The notes under the pieces were generated by a model, which searched no databases, was not told where the DNA came from, and saw nothing but the letters and a program-made list of their open reading frames with translations. From Aromatoleum bremense (GTDB taxonomy: Bacteria; Pseudomonadota; Gammaproteobacteria; Burkholderiales; Rhodocyclaceae): a stretch of DNA of 64,000 nucleotides. The position numbers and the translations under genes are program-made. This document shows, in pieces, positions 9,559 to 17,615 of this stretch (positions within the stretch are counted from its first letter, which is position 1; every line of letters starts with the position of its first letter). The stretch covers positions 3,162,001 through 3,226,000 of the forward strand of contig NZ_CP059467.1 of the NCBI RefSeq assembly GCF_017894365.1. The letters run 5' to 3'.

Positions 9559-11080
9559 TCGCGCGACCCTCCTGCGCCTTCTCGCGGCCCTTGAGGTAGG
9601 CGATGCGCTGTGACTTCAGCCAGCCTTCGATTTCCGGGGTCGGCGTCGCAGTCACTTCCCGCAGTCCGCGCGGCCACACGCCGAACATCGCGCGGTACTG
9701 GTTGCCTACCCATCCGGGCTTGTGCCCTTTCTTGCGGCAGATGTGCAGCAGTTGCGAATAGACATGCTGCTTGCGGTCCGGGGTCGCCGGCTTCTTGACC
9801 TTGCGATCGATCTTCACGAGTTCGCCCTCTGCGACCTCCACATCGTTCAGGCGTTGCGGCGCGAATCCGCAGGACGGGCAGGCATGCACGCCGGCCGGGC
9901 GGACGAACTTGCAGCTCGGGCAGGCTTTCGGCTCGGATGGCTTGCGCTCCTCCTTCTTGCGGGTGGATGCGTTCGCCTTGCCGTCGTCGAGTTCGAGGGG
10001 TAGATCGTCGGTCGCAAACCCCAGACGCAATACCGTCCCGCTGTGATCCAGCAGCACGGCGCGTTCCTTGCCCGGATGCGGCCTCAGCACGCGGCCCACC
10101 ATTTGAATGTAGCGAATCAGGCTCTTGGTCGGGCGGGCGAGGATCATGCACTCGGTCGCCGGGCAGTCCCAGCCTTCGGCCAACAATCCCACGTTCGACA
10201 GGATCATGGTTTCACCGCGCGCGAAGCGATCCAGCACGGCGGCGCGCTCGTCGTCGTCGAAGTGGTAGTCGATATGCTCGGCGGCGATGCCGGCCCGGAC
10301 GAACTCGGCGACGATGTGTTGCGAGTGCGCAATGCTCGTAGCGAACGCCACCGTCTGTTTCCCGCGCGCCAGCTTGAACCAGTGCGACACGATGTCGCCC
10401 ACGAGAGCGGGCGTATCGACCGCCTCCGCGAGTTGCGTCTCGCTGTAGTCGAGTTCGCCACCGATGCCGCGCTGTGTCCGCACGCCGGTCAAATCAGGAT
10501 CGGACGGGGCGTAGCACTCCACGTCGACCAGATTGCCGAGTTCGACCAGCTCGCGGATCGTCGCGCCGATGACAAGCTCCTCGAACAGCGGCCCCCGGAG
10601 TTCGTCGTAGTGCCTGCCCATCCCCGGACTGAACGGCGTAGCAGACAGACCGATGACGGGAACGCGGTTGTACCGGAACAGCAGGTCGCGGTACTTCTTC
10701 GATCCTGCGACCGCGTGCGCCTCGTCGATGATGAGGAGTCCCACATCGTCCGGGATGCCGCGCACGGCGATGGTGTCGATCGAGCACACCAGCACATGCG
10801 CGTGAAGATGGCGGGTGTTGTCACCTTGCAGGATGCCGTGCGCGATGCCGGCGCGGGTCAGGTGCGCGGATGCCTGCGCCACCAGTTGCTTCCTGTTGGC
10901 GATGAACAGCACTCGCTTTCCCTTGGCGACAGCTCCGCGAATCATGGCCTCGGCTGAAACCGTCTTGCCTCCACCGGTCGGCAGGTAGAGTGCCACCCTC
11001 CTAACCCCCCGGGCCAAGGCAGAGCGTGTCTCGTGAAGCGCCCTTTCCTGATACGGGCGTAGCTGGGTCGGGGCGGTCAT
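9551..11080 (-). CDS. SF2 DEAH-box helicase with C-terminal zinc ribbon (element 1)
   Basis: A 509-residue superfamily 2 helicase. Motif I is LPTGGGKTVSAEAM (about residues 31-44), motif II is LLIIDEAHAV, motif III is GLSATPF, and motif VI is QMVGRVLRPHPGK. Residues about 385-410 hold two CxxC pairs (CPSCKFVRPAGVHACPSC), a zinc ribbon. Helicases of this layout occur in phage replication modules next to primases, as here. The ATG overlaps the stop of the DUF1376-type gene (ATGA). It most likely unwinds the element's origin or its forks; binding to a specific origin is not shown by the sequence. Confidence 0.9.
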   Translation of the reverse strand: MTAPTQLRPYQERALHETRSALARGVRRVALYLPTGGGKTVSAEAMIRGAVAKGKRVLFIANRKQLVAQASAHLTRAGIAHGILQGDNTRHLHAHVLVCSIDTIAVRGIPDDVGLLIIDEAHAVAGSKKYRDLLFRYNRVPVIGLSATPFSPGMGRHYDELRGPLFEELVIGATIRELVELGNLVDVECYAPSDPDLTGVRTQRGIGGELDYSETQLAEAVDTPALVGDIVSHWFKLARGKQTVAFATSIAHSQHIVAEFVRAGIAAEHIDYHFDDDERAAVLDRFARGETMILSNVGLLAEGWDCPATECMILARPTKSLIRYIQMVGRVLRPHPGKERAVLLDHSGTVLRLGFATDDLPLELDDGKANASTRKKEERKPSEPKACPSCKFVRPAGVHACPSCGFAPQRLNDVEVAEGELVKIDRKVKKPATPDRKQHVYSQLLHICRKKGHKPGWVGNQYRAMFGVWPRGLREVTATPTPEIEGWLKSQRIAYLKGREKAQEGRANV

Positions 11081-11637
11081 GCCGCTTCCCCTATGCCCAA
11101 GCCACGTTCCGCGATCCGAACATCGTCCTCGAAGTCGCCTGAAACAAACTTGCTTGCCTTGGCCCGGGGCTTTGGTTTTTGGGCTTGGGGGGTTGGTTTT
11201 TGGCCGTTGCGGTTCTCTTTATTATTTAGGATCGGATTCGGACTCCGATTGCGATCCGATTCGGACTCCGATTCGGATACCTTTTTGCACTGTCCCCATC
11301 GTGCCGCGTTGGCCTTCTTGCCGGCCTGCGAAGCTCGATTGACGGCGTGGTAAGCCTGCTCCAGTTCGTCGTTCCAGTCCTCGCGCTGCCATTCGCCGTG
11401 CATCACGATGAACAGCGGCTCGATATCCCGGCGCAGCTTCTTCCACTCTGCCGGCGTCGTGCCGGTGATGCGTGTCAGTGCGTGGTTGTCGTCGGGGATG
11501 GGGCCCGTCCTCCACAGGTGCATCTTGAGCAGCAGCAATGCACCGCAGGCGGCGGCGGGGTTCGGCATGTTGAATACTTCGCGCTGCCATGCCGAAATAT
11601 CCACCAGCAGGCGCAAGGGCGGCGTGATCTTGCTCAT
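11077..11637 (-). CDS. DUF1376/YdaU-like replication-associated protein
   Basis: A 186-residue protein. Residues 1-90 match the DUF1376 (YdaU) pattern found in prophage replication regions, with PNPAAACGALLLLKMHLWRTGPIPDD and LTRITGTTPAEWKKLRRDIEPLF. A low-complexity Ser/Glu/Asp stretch encoded by near-perfect short repeats (about 11230-11290) and a Pro/Lys-rich C-terminal linker follow. DUF1376 proteins are often primosome-loading candidates placed before helicase genes. The frame is open further upstream, but the ATG at 11637 overlaps the stop of the preceding gene (ATGA) and starts the conserved domain. Confidence 0.75.
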   Translation of the reverse strand: MSKITPPLRLLVDISAWQREVFNMPNPAAACGALLLLKMHLWRTGPIPDDNHALTRITGTTPAEWKKLRRDIEPLFIVMHGEWQREDWNDELEQAYHAVNRASQAGKKANAARWGQCKKVSESESESDRNRSPNPILNNKENRNGQKPTPQAQKPKPRAKASKFVSGDFEDDVRIAERGLGIGEAA

Positions 11638-12071
11638 GCGAGCCACCCCAGCACAGTCGCCACCAGCGCGGCCACGGCCGGCGTGGAGACTGCCAGCAAG
11701 CCCATCAGGTGCGGCGCAATGAACCCTCGCTGCCCATGTGCTGCGATGCCTGCACGAGTCGGCGGGTCTTGGGGATCGATCCGGTACTCCGCGATGACGC
11801 GGCCATGAAAGGCGATGTCCTTGGACAGGACCGCCCATCCGTCATCGATCAATTCGTCGACATATGCGGCCAACCTCCACGAATGCGGAAACGTCGGCTG
11901 CGACACCGGGCCGGCGATGAGTGCGCCAAGCGCCTTGGCCTTGACGGTTCCGGCCTTCGGCAGGATCGGCGCACGGAATGCCGGGTTCAGTTCCGGGAAA
12001 AGGTCGGCGGAGGTAGAATGGCGCTTGTCGACGGCGCTCGGGACTGCGGTATGGGTTCCGGGCGTTTTCAT
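11634..12071 (-). CDS. Helix-turn-helix domain protein (element 1)
   Basis: A 145-residue protein. The middle (about residues 36-100) reads like the phage HTH_39-type winged helix: VKAKALGALIAGPVSQPTF followed by WRLAAYVDELIDDGW and AEYRIDP. The C-terminus is hydrophobic (VSTPAVAALVATVLGWLA), possibly a membrane tail. The ATG at 12071 lies one base after the alpA stop with a GGAGGG site, which I prefer to an in-frame start 21 bp upstream that would overlap alpA. It may be a DNA-binding regulator or replication accessory protein. Confidence 0.65.
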   Translation of the reverse strand: MKTPGTHTAVPSAVDKRHSTSADLFPELNPAFRAPILPKAGTVKAKALGALIAGPVSQPTFPHSWRLAAYVDELIDDGWAVLSKDIAFHGRVIAEYRIDPQDPPTRAGIAAHGQRGFIAPHLMGLLAVSTPAVAALVATVLGWLA

Positions 12072-12072
12072 G

Positions 12073-12258
12073 TCAAACGCCCTCCACGCCACCGGTCAGC
12101 CGGGCTACTGCATCAGCGGGCCACAGAAGGCGACCGGATGGCAATTTGAACGGCTTTATGTTCTGGAAGTGTCCGTTGCGCCAGACGGCGGTACGGATGC
12201 TGGCGGGCTTGTACCCGATGCGCTGCGCGAGTGTCGCGGTCTGAATCGTTTGCTGCAT
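12073..12258 (-). CDS. AlpA-like DNA-binding protein / excisionase (element 1)
   Basis: A 61-residue protein with a MerR/AlpA-like winged helix: TATLAQRIGYKPASIRTAVW for helices 1-2 and FKLPSGRLLWPADAVARL for the wing and last helix. AlpA-type proteins in P4-like satellites activate integrase or replication genes or act as recombination directionality factors. It is the first gene of the leftward replication operon, preceded by the 12259-12409 spacer that contains the TTTTCCGG repeat cluster. A GAGGG site precedes the ATG at 12258. Confidence 0.75.
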   Translation of the reverse strand: MQQTIQTATLAQRIGYKPASIRTAVWRNGHFQNIKPFKLPSGRLLWPADAVARLTGGVEGV

Positions 12259-12303
12259 GGCTGTATGCCCTCGTCTATGTGATGTGACGAGAGAAAATCT
12301 CAG

Positions 12304-12409
12304 CCGGAAAAAACAAAAGACGAACTCCGAAGAATTCGCCTCTTTTCAATCACTTACAGCCGGAAAAATTTTTCCGGGCTTCGTTTTCCGGGTTTTCCGG
12401 GTTTTCCGG
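12304..12409. repeat. TTTTCCGG repeat cluster, candidate origin/operator of element 1
   Basis: Six copies of TTTTCCGG or its complement: inverted at 12304 and 12360, direct at 12370, 12384, 12393 and 12402. Copies at 12360 and 12370 form an 18-bp palindrome. The surrounding spacer is AT-rich. Its place between alpA and a leftward hypothetical gene suits an operator or a replication origin. Confidence 0.6.
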
Positions 12410-13096
12410 TTAGTCGGGAAGGGGCGGCTCCCATCCTCCGTTCCGCTTCGGGTTCAAAGCATGGCTCACGATGTAATCAGCCGTGATGCGCGCTCGTCTG
12501 CGAGTCACCATCTTGCCGCGCCAAAGCCGGCCGGCAATTTCTGGCGCAATGCCTTCCTTGGTGGGGCGCTTGTTGTTCCCCAGCTCGCGCAGCCAGATAT
12601 CGGCGGCGTATTCGCGGGCGCGCACTATCCACGGGTCGGGCGCTCCGCTCGGCTCTTGCGCATCCTCTGGCGCTGGCGGCGCGGGCGTGGCCTCTTCATG
12701 TGCGGCTGAGGCATTCACATGCCTGGCAGACGACGCAGACACTATCTCTAGCACCCGCTGGATATCCTCCCGCTTAAAGCGAATCTCGGAGAGGGGTACT
12801 CGCCATCCGGGCTCTATTTTCAACAGCTTGCCGTCGTGAGTTCTCGTCATGGTAACGAGCGCGTCAGTTCCATCGGCCTCCATGCGCTGAGTGTCTCCAG
12901 CAAAGACCATTGGAGCCAAATACCCCTCTAGCCTTGACCCAAAAATGTCAGGCCATCCGGGCTTGTAATCAATCCAAATCCATGGTTTCAGATGGCATTC
13001 AAGCAGTCGAGCAAGAATCCAGCTTTCGCCTGTTTCATGCTCCAGCCAGTCGCACGCCTGCTCGATCGTTGCGTACTTGGGAAGATAAGGGGTCAT
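12410..13096 (-). CDS. Hypothetical protein of element 1
   Basis: A 228-residue soluble protein. Residues 1-60 begin MTPYLPKYATIEQACDWLEHETGESWILARLLE, a helical segment common at the start of element-borne proteins of this size. A Pro/Ala/Glu-rich linker follows near residues 140-165, and the C-terminal part (NNKRPTKEGIAPEIAGRLWRGK ... RARITADYIVSHAL) resembles a small DNA-binding fold. I cannot name a family. The open frame extends upstream, but the ATG at 13096 starts the recognisable protein. It lies between higBA and the alpA operon. Confidence 0.7.
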   Translation of the reverse strand: MTPYLPKYATIEQACDWLEHETGESWILARLLECHLKPWIWIDYKPGWPDIFGSRLEGYLAPMVFAGDTQRMEADGTDALVTMTRTHDGKLLKIEPGWRVPLSEIRFKREDIQRVLEIVSASSARHVNASAAHEEATPAPPAPEDAQEPSGAPDPWIVRAREYAADIWLRELGNNKRPTKEGIAPEIAGRLWRGKMVTRRRARITADYIVSHALNPKRNGGWEPPLPD

Positions 13097-13197
13097 CGTT
13101 CGCGCTCCATCTCGCGCTCCATCGAAAAAGGTGCCGCGCCAGCCGGGCGATGGTGTCCCGGTTTTCTCCCCGTCGGGATAGGCGCGGCATTGCTCGG

Positions 13198-13482
13198 TCA
13201 GGCGCCGATGCGCGCCACCGGTGGCCGTTCCTTCGCACGCTCGCCGGCCGCCCACAGGTCGCGCTGCGCCTGTAGCTTCAACCAGTAGCCCGGCGTCGTG
13301 CCCAGTGCTTCGGATAGTCGCAGGTCCATGTCAGCGGTCACTGCGGCGTGACCGTTGAGGATGCGCGAGAGCATCACGCGGCTGATGCCCAGGTGCGCGG
13401 CAAAGGCGGTCACGCTCATGTCGAGGTCTTCGAGCCAGCCGGCGAGCAATTCGCCGGGCGGCGCGGGGTTGTGCATGTTCAT
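13198..13482 (-). CDS. higA: HigA-family antitoxin (copy 1)
   Basis: A 94-residue XRE-type helix-turn-helix protein: NPAPPGELLAGWLEDLDMSVTAFAAHLGISRVMLSRILNG is the typical HigA start and HTH. It neutralises HigB and represses the hig promoter in known systems. The gene follows higB by 10 bp, the toxin-first order characteristic of hig loci. A nearly identical copy stands at 24708. Confidence 0.93.
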   Translation of the reverse strand: MNMHNPAPPGELLAGWLEDLDMSVTAFAAHLGISRVMLSRILNGHAAVTADMDLRLSEALGTTPGYWLKLQAQRDLWAAGERAKERPPVARIGA

Positions 13483-13492
13483 GTGTCGTGCC

Positions 13493-13771
13493 TCAGTGGT
13501 AGTCGAGGTAATCCAGCAGTTCCACGGTTCCGCCCTCGAATCTGAACGTCAAACGCCAGTTCGCTTGCACCGTCATGGACAGGAAGCCGGTGCGGTCGCC
13601 AGTCAGGCCGTGCAAGCGCCAGGAAGGGCGGGCAAGGTCTTCGGGTCCGGCGGCAGCGTTCAAGGCGGTCAGCATCTCCCGCAGGCGCTTGGCGTGCATC
13701 GGCTGGATGCCTGCTTGGGAGCCGGTGCGGAAGAACGCTTCCAAGCCCTTGTGGCGGAACGAGACAATCAT
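13493..13771 (-). CDS. higB: HigB-family RelE-type mRNA interferase toxin (copy 1)
   Basis: A 92-residue RelE/ParE-superfamily toxin. Recognisable segments are MIVSFRHKGLEAFFRTG, AKRLREMLTALNAA and NWRLTFRFEGGTVELLDYLDYH. HigB cleaves mRNA in ribosomes. It stands between int and higA, with an inverted repeat just upstream (13775-13795). A second copy at 25003 differs by only a few residues, such as T versus A near the C-terminus. The pair is likely to stabilise the integrated element. Confidence 0.93.
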   Translation of the reverse strand: MIVSFRHKGLEAFFRTGSQAGIQPMHAKRLREMLTALNAAAGPEDLARPSWRLHGLTGDRTGFLSMTVQANWRLTFRFEGGTVELLDYLDYH

Positions 13772-13774
13772 AGT

Positions 13775-13795
13775 TTGTATAGCGTCGATTTACAA
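13775..13795 (-). promoter_or_regulatory. Putative hig operator/promoter (copy 1)
   Basis: Inverted repeat TTGTA-n11-TACAA (21 bp) in the 25-bp gap between int and higB, with a TATAC-like -10 element read leftward. HigA proteins bind such palindromes. The same sequence recurs at 25285-25305. Confidence 0.65.
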
Positions 13796-13796
13796 T

Positions 13797-15173
13797 TCAG
13801 GCAGCGTTCTTGTTCTTGCGCCGGAGCGGGCGCACGTTGCCGGCCGGCTTCTCGCCTTTCTCGATGGCGTCGAGCCGCGCTTCCCATGCCACCAGTGCGG
13901 CGCGCTTCTCGTCGGTGTAGGCATGCCGGTCGTAGTGCGCGGCCTGGACTCCGCTGATGCCGTGGGATAGCAACTGCGCCCGCGTGTCGCGTGATATGCC
14001 CATGCCGGCGAGCATCGTTTCGCAGGTGCGGCGGATGTCGCGCAGGTCGAAGGGCTCGCACTTCATGCCGGCGCTGATTTCGGCGGCGCGCTTGCCCGGT
14101 GTCGTGAAAATCATCGCCACCTTGCCATACGTCGAGAAAAGCCACATGCCGCCCACGTCGCCGGGGGCTTCGCCGGCAGCTTCAGCACGCCTCTGCTCGC
14201 GCTCCTTGGCCCGGGCCACCAGACCAGCAGCGAGCGCGGCGGCTTTCGGTGCAAGCGGCAGCAGGTGTTCGCGTGCGCTCTGTCGCTTGCCTTTGCCGTC
14301 CCACAGTCGAAGCGTCGCGGTGTCGGCGTCGTAGTCGCTCACCTTGGCGCGCAGCAGTTGCGCCATGCGTTGCCCCCCGGCCAGAAGCGCCAGCCGCAAG
14401 GCTTGGTCCGGCAGTTCGTCGCCAAGGGCTTTGATGTAGCCGCGCAGCTCGTCGGCGGACAGGGTGCGGTTTCCGGCCTGCACTGCGATGGCGGGAATGT
14501 TGTCGACCGGGTTGTGCTCGACACCGAAGGCGATGAGGTCGGCAGGCATCGCGGAATCGAAGGGCGCGCGCTTGGCAGCGTTGAAGGCGGCGGACAGGTA
14601 GCTGCGCAGGATACCGGCGGCGCGCTCCTTGCCAGCCTCGCGTACCTTGCGGACCATCGCAGCGATTTGGTGCGAGGTCACTTCGCGGGCAGGGGCGGCG
14701 GCAATCGCTTCATGCGTGAAAACGTGGCACTTGAAAGCGGAGCGGGTCGCGGCGGCGCTCTTGTCCTTGCCGATGCGCTCCAAGTGGCCCGTGTAGGCGT
14801 CGCACAGGGCGCGCAGGGTGTAGCGGCTGCGTTCGTCGGCGGCGCGCTTGGCAGCCTCCTGTGCGGCCTTGGCAGCGGCTTTCGCTTCGGCCTCCTGTCG
14901 ATCGAGTTCTCGTGGATCGGTGCCGGACTCCACCAGCACTTGCAGCCGGTTCGCTTCTGCGCGGGCGTCGTCGAGATTCCACGCGCGCACGTCGCCTATC
15001 GTGCGGCGGATGGTTTGCCGGTTCATCTTCGCTTCGAAGATGTAGGACTTCGCGCCAGCGGTCGCACGCACGGCAAGCCGGGGCGCTACGGTGTCCCACA
15101 GGAAGGCTTGCTTCGTCCCATCGGGGCAGGTAAAGCGGCGGATGCGGTCCGGGGTCAGGCGTTCGCGTTGCAT
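13797..15173 (-). CDS. int: Tyrosine integrase of element 1 (P4 type, DUF4102 arm-binding domain)
   Basis: A 458-residue P4-family tyrosine recombinase. Residues 1-90 are the arm-DNA-binding domain (LAVRATAGAKSYIFEAKMN), about 100-210 the core-binding SAM-like domain, and the rest the catalytic domain: GGQRMAQLLRAK (first Arg), LRDIRRTCETML (second Arg), LLSHG and YDRHAY (nucleophile Tyr). The usual His of HxxR reads as Arg, a variant common in this subfamily. From about residue 97 on it is almost identical to the integrase at 25307, while the first 97 residues differ. It is transcribed away from att2. Confidence 0.95.
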   Translation of the reverse strand: MQRERLTPDRIRRFTCPDGTKQAFLWDTVAPRLAVRATAGAKSYIFEAKMNRQTIRRTIGDVRAWNLDDARAEANRLQVLVESGTDPRELDRQEAEAKAAAKAAQEAAKRAADERSRYTLRALCDAYTGHLERIGKDKSAAATRSAFKCHVFTHEAIAAAPAREVTSHQIAAMVRKVREAGKERAAGILRSYLSAAFNAAKRAPFDSAMPADLIAFGVEHNPVDNIPAIAVQAGNRTLSADELRGYIKALGDELPDQALRLALLAGGQRMAQLLRAKVSDYDADTATLRLWDGKGKRQSAREHLLPLAPKAAALAAGLVARAKEREQRRAEAAGEAPGDVGGMWLFSTYGKVAMIFTTPGKRAAEISAGMKCEPFDLRDIRRTCETMLAGMGISRDTRAQLLSHGISGVQAAHYDRHAYTDEKRAALVAWEARLDAIEKGEKPAGNVRPLRRKNKNAA

Positions 15174-15192
15174 GATATGTCCTCTGGATTTT

Positions 15193-15316
15193 GGCTACAC
15201 GGTGTAGCCGGCCTCTGATGACACACGAGAATCTGGCTACACGCGCCCCCGTGTAGCCACGGTGTAGCCAGATTGTAGCGATGCGCATCTATTCTTGTCT
15301 ATCAGTCGGTGTAGCC
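15193..15316. promoter_or_regulatory. Right-arm integrase-binding repeats of element 1 (six copies)
   Basis: GTGTAGCC occurs directly at 15202, 15251, 15262 and 15309 and inverted at 15193 and 15235. The 15251/15262 pair has the same 11-bp spacing as the left-arm pair. The cluster lies between the int start and att2, so the integrase probably also represses its own promoter. Confidence 0.7.
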
Positions 15317-15398
15317 TGATTCGTCATACAAGCAGCAACAGCAACGGTTTGAGCGGTATTTTGTGATGTTCGTCTATGTTTTCGTCAGACGGGAAATT

Positions 15399-15497
<99 letters not shown>

Positions 15498-15503
15498 TCT
15501 CGC

Positions 15504-15524
15504 GGTTGCCGTTTGGTTGCCGTT
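15504..15524. repeat. Paired 10-bp repeats at the left end of element 2
   Basis: GGTTGCCGTT at 15504 and 15515, again 11 bp apart. They occupy the place of the left-arm sites of element 1 but have a different sequence, in keeping with the different arm-binding domain of the second integrase. No matching copies were found at the right end. Confidence 0.45.
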
Positions 15525-15565
15525 CCGCTGGGACTGGGGGTGCTACCCCCCCTCCCCAAGAGGCG

Positions 15566-15587
15566 AAAAAGCCGGGTCGCCCCGGCT
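15566..15587 (-). terminator. Leftward terminator at the left end of element 2
   Basis: On the minus strand, stem AGCCGGGG / CCCGGCT with a short loop, followed by TTTTTC. It lies downstream of the leftward gene at 15615. Confidence 0.65.
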
Positions 15588-15614
15588 CTCTGTCACCCTC
15601 GCAACGTGCTTCGC

Positions 15615-15923
15615 TCAGGCCGTGCAGGTTTCCGCAAGTACATCAACCAGTCCGAGCAGCGCGCGTTCCCGGTCGGTCAACGTGCGGCCCGACAGCTCGA
15701 CAACCTGCGCCATCCAGTGGTCAGCGGCTTCCACGTCGCCGTGGAGCATCGCGTGTGCCTTGCGCATCAAATCGCGCTCCAGGTCGGTCATTCGCTTGCG
15801 GGCGAGGGCTTGCTCTAGCTGGGCGACGGTCGCCCGTTGTAGGTGCGATACGGTGCGCTCCGTGGCATCCACGGTGAGACCGATCCAATCGTAAGCGGGT
15901 GTCGTATGATTCAGGGTAGCCAT
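15615..15923 (-). CDS. Small hypothetical protein of element 2
   Basis: A 102-residue, largely helical protein beginning MATLNHTTPAYDWIGLTVDATERTV and rich in Leu, Ala and Arg (QLEQALARKRMTDLERDLMRKAHAML). No motif is recognised. It is leftward and isolated, followed by a terminator at 15566. The gene faces an intergenic region containing repeat copy A. Codon use is GC-rich at third positions as in real genes here. Function unknown. Confidence 0.6.
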   Translation of the reverse strand: MATLNHTTPAYDWIGLTVDATERTVSHLQRATVAQLEQALARKRMTDLERDLMRKAHAMLHGDVEAADHWMAQVVELSGRTLTDRERALLGLVDVLAETCTA

Positions 15924-16291
15924 GATGCACTTCTCCTATTCGTCGTGCGCTGTGGTCAGGCGGGCGGGGTGCAGCAACACCCCGCGCCGCCGATCCTGTC
16001 CGGTCGGTCAGGTACATTCATTGTCATGGGTACGGTATTCTTTCGTCAAGCAATATGTATGAAAATCAAATACTTGCTTACGTGTAAGCACGTAGCCCCC
16101 GGGTGCCTTGACGCCTCGCAACTAGGGGGTGCCCTCCGGGGGGTGGGACAAGGGGTGGGGTGGGGTGCCGGTGGGTGTCTACCCTGTGCTCTCACACCAA
16201 GCCCCCCTGAAAACCTTCGGGTGTCATCTCCTTCAGTCCCGCGGGATAACCCGTTATCATCGACTGGTTCCGATGGGAAAAGGGTGGAGTC
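15924..16291. promoter_or_regulatory. Divergent intergenic region with shared upstream repeat (copy A)
   Basis: The region separates the leftward gene at 15615 from the rightward gene at 16292. Positions 16186-16264 resemble 18238-18321, upstream of the other cargo gene. Shared blocks are GTGCTCTCAC, CCCCCTGAAAACCT and GGGATA-n6-TATCAT. The last could be a -10 region, with a TTGCAG/CTTCAG-like -35 18 bp before it. Confidence 0.5.
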
Positions 16292-17062
16292 ATGCTTCGC
16301 ACCGCGCTTGCTGTAGCCGCGCTTTTTGCCGTGCTCGATCCTGCTGTCGCGCAGGTGTACAAATGCAAAGAAGACGGGACCGGCAAAATCTCGTTCTCTG
16401 ATGCCCCGTGCCACGGAAAAAACGTGGGCGACGCTATCGCTGTCCACCCTGCTAATCAGTTCGACGGCTCGCGGTTAAGGCAGGAAGCTGCACGGCGCCA
16501 GTGGGAGGAAGCGCGCCCGAGCGGGCCGGCTGGGGGCGCAATCGGTGACGGCCGACCGGAACCATCCATGACAGGTCCGAACTCGCGACTGTGCGCAGAG
16601 ATGAAGAAACCGCTACCCGGTGCGAATGGACTTACCGCGGCGCAACGGAGGTCGATTGTCGCTGCTTGTGCAGAGGCGCCTACCCGCAGTCAGCACCCCG
16701 TGCGCGGACCGCGCACGGCCCTATGTGACGATCTTCTCAGGGCAGGACCGGGACCAACGGGCTACACGGTTTCGCACCGGGAGGCACTGCTTTCCGCTTG
16801 CGGCGCCGCCCCTTCCCCGGGCAGACGAAATTCTCAGGAGTTAGAGGTTGATACTGCGCCGCCTCGACGTGCAACGCCAGCAGGCCGGGAGGATGATTTC
16901 AGCACAAAGCGAAGCGGTGACCGGGGCCCGCAGCCCGTGAGGTGTGATTACGCGGGATGTCGAGATGGAGGGGGCACCTACTACCCGAGAGGTGCGGGGG
17001 ACCGATACATATCCAATTCGGGAACATGCCGATTGGCAAATGGAATGATGTACTGCCCTTAG
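16292..17062 (+). CDS. Secreted DUF4124-like protein (element 2 cargo)
   Basis: A 256-residue protein with an N-terminal signal peptide (LAVAALFAVLDPAVAQ) followed directly by a DUF4124-type segment, VYKCKEDGTGKISFSDAPCHGK, with its paired cysteines. The remainder is low-complexity, with further Cys-containing units (LCAEMKKPLPGANGLTAAQRRSIVAAC and LCDDLLRAGPGPTGYTVSHREALLSAC) that read as two copies of one motif, and a C-terminal Cys/Gly-rich end. DUF4124 proteins are periplasmic or envelope proteins of unknown role. GC content and codon use look lower than the host genes, a sign of transfer. Confidence 0.75.
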   Translation: MLRTALAVAALFAVLDPAVAQVYKCKEDGTGKISFSDAPCHGKNVGDAIAVHPANQFDGSRLRQEAARRQWEEARPSGPAGGAIGDGRPEPSMTGPNSRLCAEMKKPLPGANGLTAAQRRSIVAACAEAPTRSQHPVRGPRTALCDDLLRAGPGPTGYTVSHREALLSACGAAPSPGRRNSQELEVDTAPPRRATPAGREDDFSTKRSGDRGPQPVRCDYAGCRDGGGTYYPRGAGDRYISNSGTCRLANGMMYCP

Positions 17063-17084
17063 TCTTCTCCGTCGTCGGACTCAA

Positions 17085-17150
17085 GGCTGCGATTTCTGCC
17101 CAGAACCGGACAGCCGGGTAGGTAGAGTTTTCGTCCCGGTCATGGATGCA
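17085..17150. repeat. Degenerate repeat related to 17967-18040
   Basis: Both segments share ATTTCTGCCCA, AACCG and a GTAGAGTTTT/GGTGGAGTTT-GTCCCGGTCA block. They lie behind the first cargo gene and behind the 17612 gene respectively, suggesting duplication of a unit within the cargo region. Confidence 0.45.
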
Positions 17151-17351
17151 TTGGTCGCCCTCATAGCCTCCCCACTGAAGTTCCTTGCTTTCGGGCTGCG
17201 GAGCCCCTGCCTATATCCGTCCCATCCAGTCATTGCCCGTGAGCACGGGCAGGGACAAAAAAGGCCAGCCCGTAACGTATTTCACAATCGCAGATGATGT
17301 GCGCCTCGTATCCTAGTTGCATGTCACCTCTTATTGGATGAGGATGCACTT

Positions 17352-17615
17352 ATGGCACTGCACGGCAACTACAAGGAAATCATTGTCGAGTCCTTCCGTC
17401 CTGCGAGTACGGGCGGAAAACACGGCCCTGTTCATGTACGGCCGATACCCGGTCAGCCATTCCCGCCGTCGCTGTTCGTCGAGTGTGCTGATCGGCTGAA
17501 GCGGGAATACCCTGTCGGGACGCGCTTCAAGATCAGGGTGAAGCTAACCGACAAGGAGGGTGGCGGTCAGTACCTGTACAGTTACTTCGGCTGGCCCGTC
17601 GAGGTATTGAAGTGA
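17352..17615 (+). CDS. Small conserved hypothetical protein (element 2 cargo)
   Basis: An 87-residue protein, MALHGNYKEIIVESFRP at the start and KFKIRVKLTDKEGG-like beta strands (residues 60-75), ending YLYSYFGWPVEVLK. It looks like a compact beta-rich domain. The ATG at 17352 has GAGG 8 bp upstream; a TTG start 18 bp earlier is possible. The next gene begins with a GTG overlapping its stop, so the two are coupled. I do not recognise a family; it may be a partner of the following protein. Confidence 0.6.
   Translation: MALHGNYKEIIVESFRPASTGGKHGPVHVRPIPGQPFPPSLFVECADRLKREYPVGTRFKIRVKLTDKEGGGQYLYSYFGWPVEVLK

Larger units (their letters stand above)
13197..14882. repeat. 1686-bp block shared with 24707-26392 (higA-higB-int)
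   Basis: Both copies are the same length and collinear, with only scattered base differences: the two genes higA and higB and the last three quarters of int. The right limit falls inside int, at the switch from unlike N-terminal to like C-terminal sequence. Confidence 0.9.

Noticed and set aside
11230-11290. Tandem repeat region as a separate regulatory feature
   Set aside because: The short near-perfect GATTCGGACTCC-like repeats are in frame within the DUF1376-type gene and encode its Ser/Glu/Asp linker.
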